DNA of 64,000 bases from the NCBI RefSeq assembly GCF_003711225.1, contig NZ_CP031030.1:5642001-5706000 (forward strand), read 5' to 3'. Both the position numbers and the translations under genes were made by a program. Positions within the stretch are counted from its first letter, which is position 1. Each line of letters starts with the position of its first letter. The stretch is from Runella sp. SP2. Lineage in GTDB: Bacteria > Bacteroidota > Bacteroidia > Cytophagales > Spirosomataceae. The notes under the pieces are model-generated. The model worked only from the letters and a program-made list of their open reading frames with translations. It searched no databases and was not told the origin of the DNA. Shown one piece after another: positions 60,800 through 64,000 of the stretch.

Positions 60800-61657
60800 A
60801 TGAAACACACTGCCAAATACTTCTTGTGCGGACTGTTGCTTTCGTTGGGCGCATTTTCTGTTCAAGCACAAAAAAATCCTGAGGACAAAGCAGGTTGGCG
60901 TTTAGGCGCTCAATCGTACTCGTTTCGTTTGTTTTCCTTTGCCGACGCCCTGCGCAAAATCGACAGCTGCGGCCTGAAATACGTGGAGGCGTTTCCAGGT
61001 CAAACCATCGGGGGCGGTATTGAGGGAAAAATGGATTTTACGATGGATGCCGCGAAGCGTCAACAAGTAAAAAAACTCATCGAAGACAAAGGCATTACCA
61101 TTGTGGCCTACGGGGTAGTAGGGGCCAAAACCGAAGAAGAATGGAGAACTTTGTTTGAGTTTGCCAAAGACATGGGCGTGATGAACATCAACTCGGAGCC
61201 GTCAGCGGCCCAAATGCTCATGGTTCGCAAGTTGGCAGAAGAATACAAAATCAACGTAGCGTTGCACAACCACCCCAAACCTTCACGCTACTGGCACCCC
61301 GATACGGTCATTGCAGCCATTGCGGGCAGCAAATACGTAGGGGCTTGCGCCGATATTGGTCACTGGGTGCGGTCGGGACTTGATCCCGTCGAGTGTTTGA
61401 AAAAGTTGAACGGGCACGTGATTGGTATGCACTTCAAAGACGTCAAAAAAGATACCCCCGACGGAAAGTACCACGACGTGATTTGGGGAACGGGAGACTG
61501 TAAAGTGGAAGCGGTGCTTGGTGAATTAAAACGTCAGAAATTCAAAGGCCCAATTTCGGCCGAATACGAATACCACTGGGAAAACAACGGCCCCGAAATC
61601 GCCGAAAGCGCGAAAAACTTCCGTGAAATTTATACGCGAGTGAAAGCTTCGCAGTAA
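60800..61657 (+). CDS. Exported sugar-phosphate-isomerase/epimerase-like protein (AP-endonuclease-2 TIM barrel), 285 aa
   Basis: The ATG at 60800 starts a signal peptide, MKHTAKYFLCGLLLSLGAFSVQAQ; the longer frame from 60773 has an upstream TTG. The TIM-barrel segments follow: RLGAQSYSFRLF, KYVEAFPGQ, ITIVAYGVVG, MNINSEPSA, VALHNHPKPSRYWHP, VGACADIGHWVRSGLDP, IGMHFKDVK and ISAEYEYHWENNGPEI. The metal ligands expected for PF01261 are Glu in YVEAF, His in LHNHP, Asp in CADIGH and Glu in SAEYE. This group includes xylose-isomerase-like, inosose and hydroxypyruvate isomerases; the substrate is not decidable. It is convergent with 61740. Confidence 0.85.
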   Translation: MKHTAKYFLCGLLLSLGAFSVQAQKNPEDKAGWRLGAQSYSFRLFSFADALRKIDSCGLKYVEAFPGQTIGGGIEGKMDFTMDAAKRQQVKKLIEDKGITIVAYGVVGAKTEEEWRTLFEFAKDMGVMNINSEPSAAQMLMVRKLAEEYKINVALHNHPKPSRYWHPDTVIAAIAGSKYVGACADIGHWVRSGLDPVECLKKLNGHVIGMHFKDVKKDTPDGKYHDVIWGTGDCKVEAVLGELKRQKFKGPISAEYEYHWENNGPEIAESAKNFREIYTRVKASQ

Positions 61658-61697
61658 AAGAGGCAAGGGGCAAACTTGCAAGTAGCAAAATAGAAAA

Positions 61698-61736
61698 ACG
61701 TTCCAAGTTTTTGAAACTTGGAACGTCTGTTTTTTA
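61698..61736. terminator. Bidirectional intrinsic terminator
   Basis: ACGTTCCAAGTTT pairs perfectly with AAACTTGGAACGT around TTG (61698-61726). It is followed by CTGTTTTTT on the plus strand and by a T-run (TTTTTCTATTTT) on the minus strand. It separates the isomerase-like gene from the last permease. Confidence 0.82.
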
Positions 61737-61739
61737 AAA

Positions 61740-64000
61740 CTACTCCGACTTTAAACTCTTCACAGGATTCATCAACGCCGCTTTGATGGTTTGAAAACTG
61801 ACGGTCAAGAGGGTAATTATCAAAGCTCCTGCGCCCGTTAAGGCAAAAATCCACCAAGAAATCTCGGTATGATAGGTGTATTTCTGTAACCATTGACTCA
61901 TAAAATAATATGCAATGGGCGACGCAATACACAGCGAGAGAACCACCAACACTACAAAGTCTTTCGACAATAAGCCCCACAAATTGGCAGTCGTTGCCCC
62001 AAGTACCTTGCGTACCCCCATTTCTTTGGTGCGTTGTTCGGCCACAAACGACGCCAACCCAAACAAGCCCAAGCAACTGATAAATATCGCTAAAATAGCA
62101 AAAATGGAGGCTATTTTACCCAAACGTTCTTCATTGGCAAACTTTTTGGCGTATTCTTCATCCACAAATTTGTAATCAAACGGCACCGCAGGATTGTACT
62201 TTTGAAATACCTCGGCTATTTTGCCAACGGCGGTAGAAGTCGCCATTGTCTGATTTAGTTTGATGTTAATCGTGTATTGGTTGTTGTAATCCAACAAAAA
62301 TACCGTGGGTAATATCGGCTCAAAGGGCGAACCCATCACAATGTCTTTGATGACACCAATCACCTCGTAGCTTTTCCCGTTCCATTTTACGGTTTCGTTA
62401 ATGGGGTTTTTCAAGCCCATGTACTTTACGGCCGTCTCATTGATGACAATGGCCGAAGAGTCTGTTGAAAACTTCTTGGAAAAATCGCGTCCTTCCCGAA
62501 ACCGCCACCCTACGATTTTGCTGTAGTCGTGCGTCACCCGGAAAGTCGCAAAATTATCTTCAAAGCCTGGGGCTTTACCCTTCCATTCAAACCCACTTTG
62601 GTTTTCCCACACATCCGTAATCGGAGAAGAAGAAACCGCCAAGTTGGTCACCGCCCCCGACTGAAGTAGTTCATTTCGAATCACTTCGTAGTTTTGGTAA
62701 AGGTCGGGTGTAATCATATAGACGGCCATCAGTCCTTCTTTATCGTACCCCACGTTTCGGTTTTTTGCGTGCTGGATTTGGAGATAAATAACACTCGTAC
62801 CAATGATTAACACAGTGGAAACGGTAAACTGCATCACTACCAGAACTTTCCGTGGCGTCGGTGCAAAGGCTCCTCTCCGCAAACGCGACGACGGGAAACC
62901 GATTCCTTTGAGCACTTTTATCGGTTGAAAAGAAGACAAGTAAAACGCAGGATAGCTCCCCGCCAATAAGCCCGTCAATACGCTAAAGCTCAGTACTGAC
63001 AACCAAAAAACAGGATTTGACCATAACATTGTTATTTTTTTATCGGCCAACTCATTGAAGAAAGGCAACGCCAGTTGCACCAAAAGCAACGCAAAACCCA
63101 AGGCAATAAAAACAACCAAGAACGATTCGCCGAAAAACTGCGCAATCAATTGTTGGCGAAGCGACCCCATCGACTTCCGAATCCCGACTTCTTTGGCGCG
63201 TTTTTCGGAACGGGCCGTACTCAGGTTCGTAAAATTAATGCAAGCCAACAACAGCACAAACACGCCAATAATACCATACAGCCAAATAAATTCGAGCTGG
63301 TCGCTCATCACGCTTTTTCGGTTGGCAAACTTGGAATACAAATGCCATTGGCTCATCGGGTGAACAAACAATTCGGGATTGTATGCGACGCGCTTTGCAT
63401 CCAAATGCTTCCGTTTTATGTCTTTAATTTTGGCCGAAACACCCGCAAAATCAACTTGAGGAGCAAGCTGCACATAGATTTTGTACGAATTATCGTTCCA
63501 ATCGTTTTCTTGCTCTTTCATAAAACTCATAAAAGAAGCCAGTAAATCCCACGGCCCGATAAAGGTCAGGTCTTGAAATTCTGAGTTTTTGGGCAAATCC
63601 TTATACACGCCCGCCACTTTTGCCTCCATCCGATTTTTTATCTTTACGATTTTATCCAACGGATTTTCTTCCCCAAAAAGCTTTTTGGCGAGCGATTCAG
63701 ATAGTAAAACCGAATGAGGGTCTTTAAGCGCCGCGCGGGTTCCATACACCATATCCAGCCCAAACAATTCGGGGGCATCGGGCTGCATAAAACTCCCTGA
63801 TTGAAAGAACTTTTTATCCCCCGACAATATCGCATACTTCTGCGTGGAGGTAGTCATGGCGATATACTTAAAATCAGAACCATACGAAGCGCGCAGCTCG
63901 GCGGCCAATGGAATGGGGTTTGTCATGTACGTTCCTTCGCCATTATGCACCATTATTCGCCCAATGCGGTCGTAGTTTTTGAAGTTTTTGTTAAAACTCA
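61740..64000 (-). CDS. Duplicated FtsX/MacB-type permease, 5' end beyond the window
   Basis: 752 codons are visible with no stop up to base 64000. An internal ATG at 63953 is not the start, because the upstream codons (SFNKNFKNYDRIGRI) match the conserved region after TM1 of paralogues such as 57585 (SFNQYHQNYARIAQV). TM1 and any prefix domain lie outside, so its prefix type is unknown. The core is of the 46996/57585 subtype: SEKRAKEVGIRKSMGS, CLGLFGLASFVAEQRTKEMG, then TTANLWGLLSKDF. The tail is NPVKSLKSE. The second periplasmic domain keeps the SPFEPILPTVF loop seen as SPYEPVKPAIF in 57585. Confidence 0.9.
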   Translation of the reverse strand, partial: SFNKNFKNYDRIGRIMVHNGEGTYMTNPIPLAAELRASYGSDFKYIAMTTSTQKYAILSGDKKFFQSGSFMQPDAPELFGLDMVYGTRAALKDPHSVLLSESLAKKLFGEENPLDKIVKIKNRMEAKVAGVYKDLPKNSEFQDLTFIGPWDLLASFMSFMKEQENDWNDNSYKIYVQLAPQVDFAGVSAKIKDIKRKHLDAKRVAYNPELFVHPMSQWHLYSKFANRKSVMSDQLEFIWLYGIIGVFVLLLACINFTNLSTARSEKRAKEVGIRKSMGSLRQQLIAQFFGESFLVVFIALGFALLLVQLALPFFNELADKKITMLWSNPVFWLSVLSFSVLTGLLAGSYPAFYLSSFQPIKVLKGIGFPSSRLRRGAFAPTPRKVLVVMQFTVSTVLIIGTSVIYLQIQHAKNRNVGYDKEGLMAVYMITPDLYQNYEVIRNELLQSGAVTNLAVSSSPITDVWENQSGFEWKGKAPGFEDNFATFRVTHDYSKIVGWRFREGRDFSKKFSTDSSAIVINETAVKYMGLKNPINETVKWNGKSYEVIGVIKDIVMGSPFEPILPTVFLLDYNNQYTINIKLNQTMATSTAVGKIAEVFQKYNPAVPFDYKFVDEEYAKKFANEERLGKIASIFAILAIFISCLGLFGLASFVAEQRTKEMGVRKVLGATTANLWGLLSKDFVVLVVLSLCIASPIAYYFMSQWLQKYTYHTEISWWIFALTGAGALIITLLTVSFQTIKAALMNPVKSLKSE

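Noticed and set aside
1..64000. CRISPR array, tRNA, rRNA or insertion sequence
   Set aside because: No regularly spaced repeats, cloverleaf-like gene, rRNA core sequence or transposase-like frame was seen on either strand.

Overview
The window comes from a Bacteroidota genome, most likely Cytophagales/Spirosomaceae (Runella, Spirosoma or Dyadobacter relatives). This is inferred from the gene families present: OMP_b-brl_3 barrels, DUF5916, DUF4097, LytS/LytTR pairs and HipA_2/DUF3037. Candidate TAnnTTTG -7 promoter boxes and A-rich leaders without clear Shine-Dalgarno sites point the same way. No rRNA, tRNA, CRISPR array, transposase or integrase was seen.

The dominant content is a family of 15 very large ABC-type permeases of the FtsX/MacB superfamily, 780-876 codons each where complete, all on the minus strand and together more than half of the sequence. 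Each is a tandem-duplicated permease: TM1, periplasmic MacB_PCD-like domain, three TMs; then TM5, a second periplasmic domain, three more TMs. Both halves carry the cytoplasmic KEIGIRKVLGAS-type motif, and nearly all end in NPVKSLKSE. No ATP-binding subunit is encoded in the window, so these are orphan permeases, comparable in concept to the acidobacterial duplicated orphan permeases.

Layout. 1-228: truncated VOC protein. 257-18771: seven permeases in three transcription units, with a Kazal-type lipoprotein and a pair of small paralogous genes. 19019-26687: two mirror-image operons (ECF sigma factor, HEAT-repeat anti-sigma factor, two DUF4097 proteins) flanking a beta-lactamase-like serine hydrolase. 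26875-28659: LytS-type kinase and LytTR response regulator. 28888-38930: M3 peptidase, Tat-type metallophosphoesterase, TonB-receptor-like barrel, LolA-like protein, Spy-like protein, a small membrane protein and a DUF5916 protein. 39184-41613: one permease. 41785-49964 and 52133-60568: two PadR-headed operons, each with three permeases bearing an N-terminal prefix domain. They are separated by an AT-rich HipA_2/DUF3037 pair on the plus strand. 60800-61657: sugar-phosphate-isomerase-like protein. 61740-64000: a permease running off the right edge.

The main observation is regulatory. Six permease transcription units are each preceded by two tandem 16-bp palindromes (TGTCC-N6-GGACA, offset 20-22 bp), followed 53-54 or 65-66 bp downstream by a -24/-12 (sigma-54) promoter-like element. 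This is the architecture of a sigma-54 regulon with a dedicated enhancer-binding protein, whose gene is not in the window. At three sites the same palindrome is followed by a T-run exactly where an upstream co-directional operon ends, so it may double as that operon's terminator. In the PadR clusters the prefix-domain type follows the neighbouring PadR gene and not the permease core subfamily, which indicates domain swapping and local sequence homogenisation.
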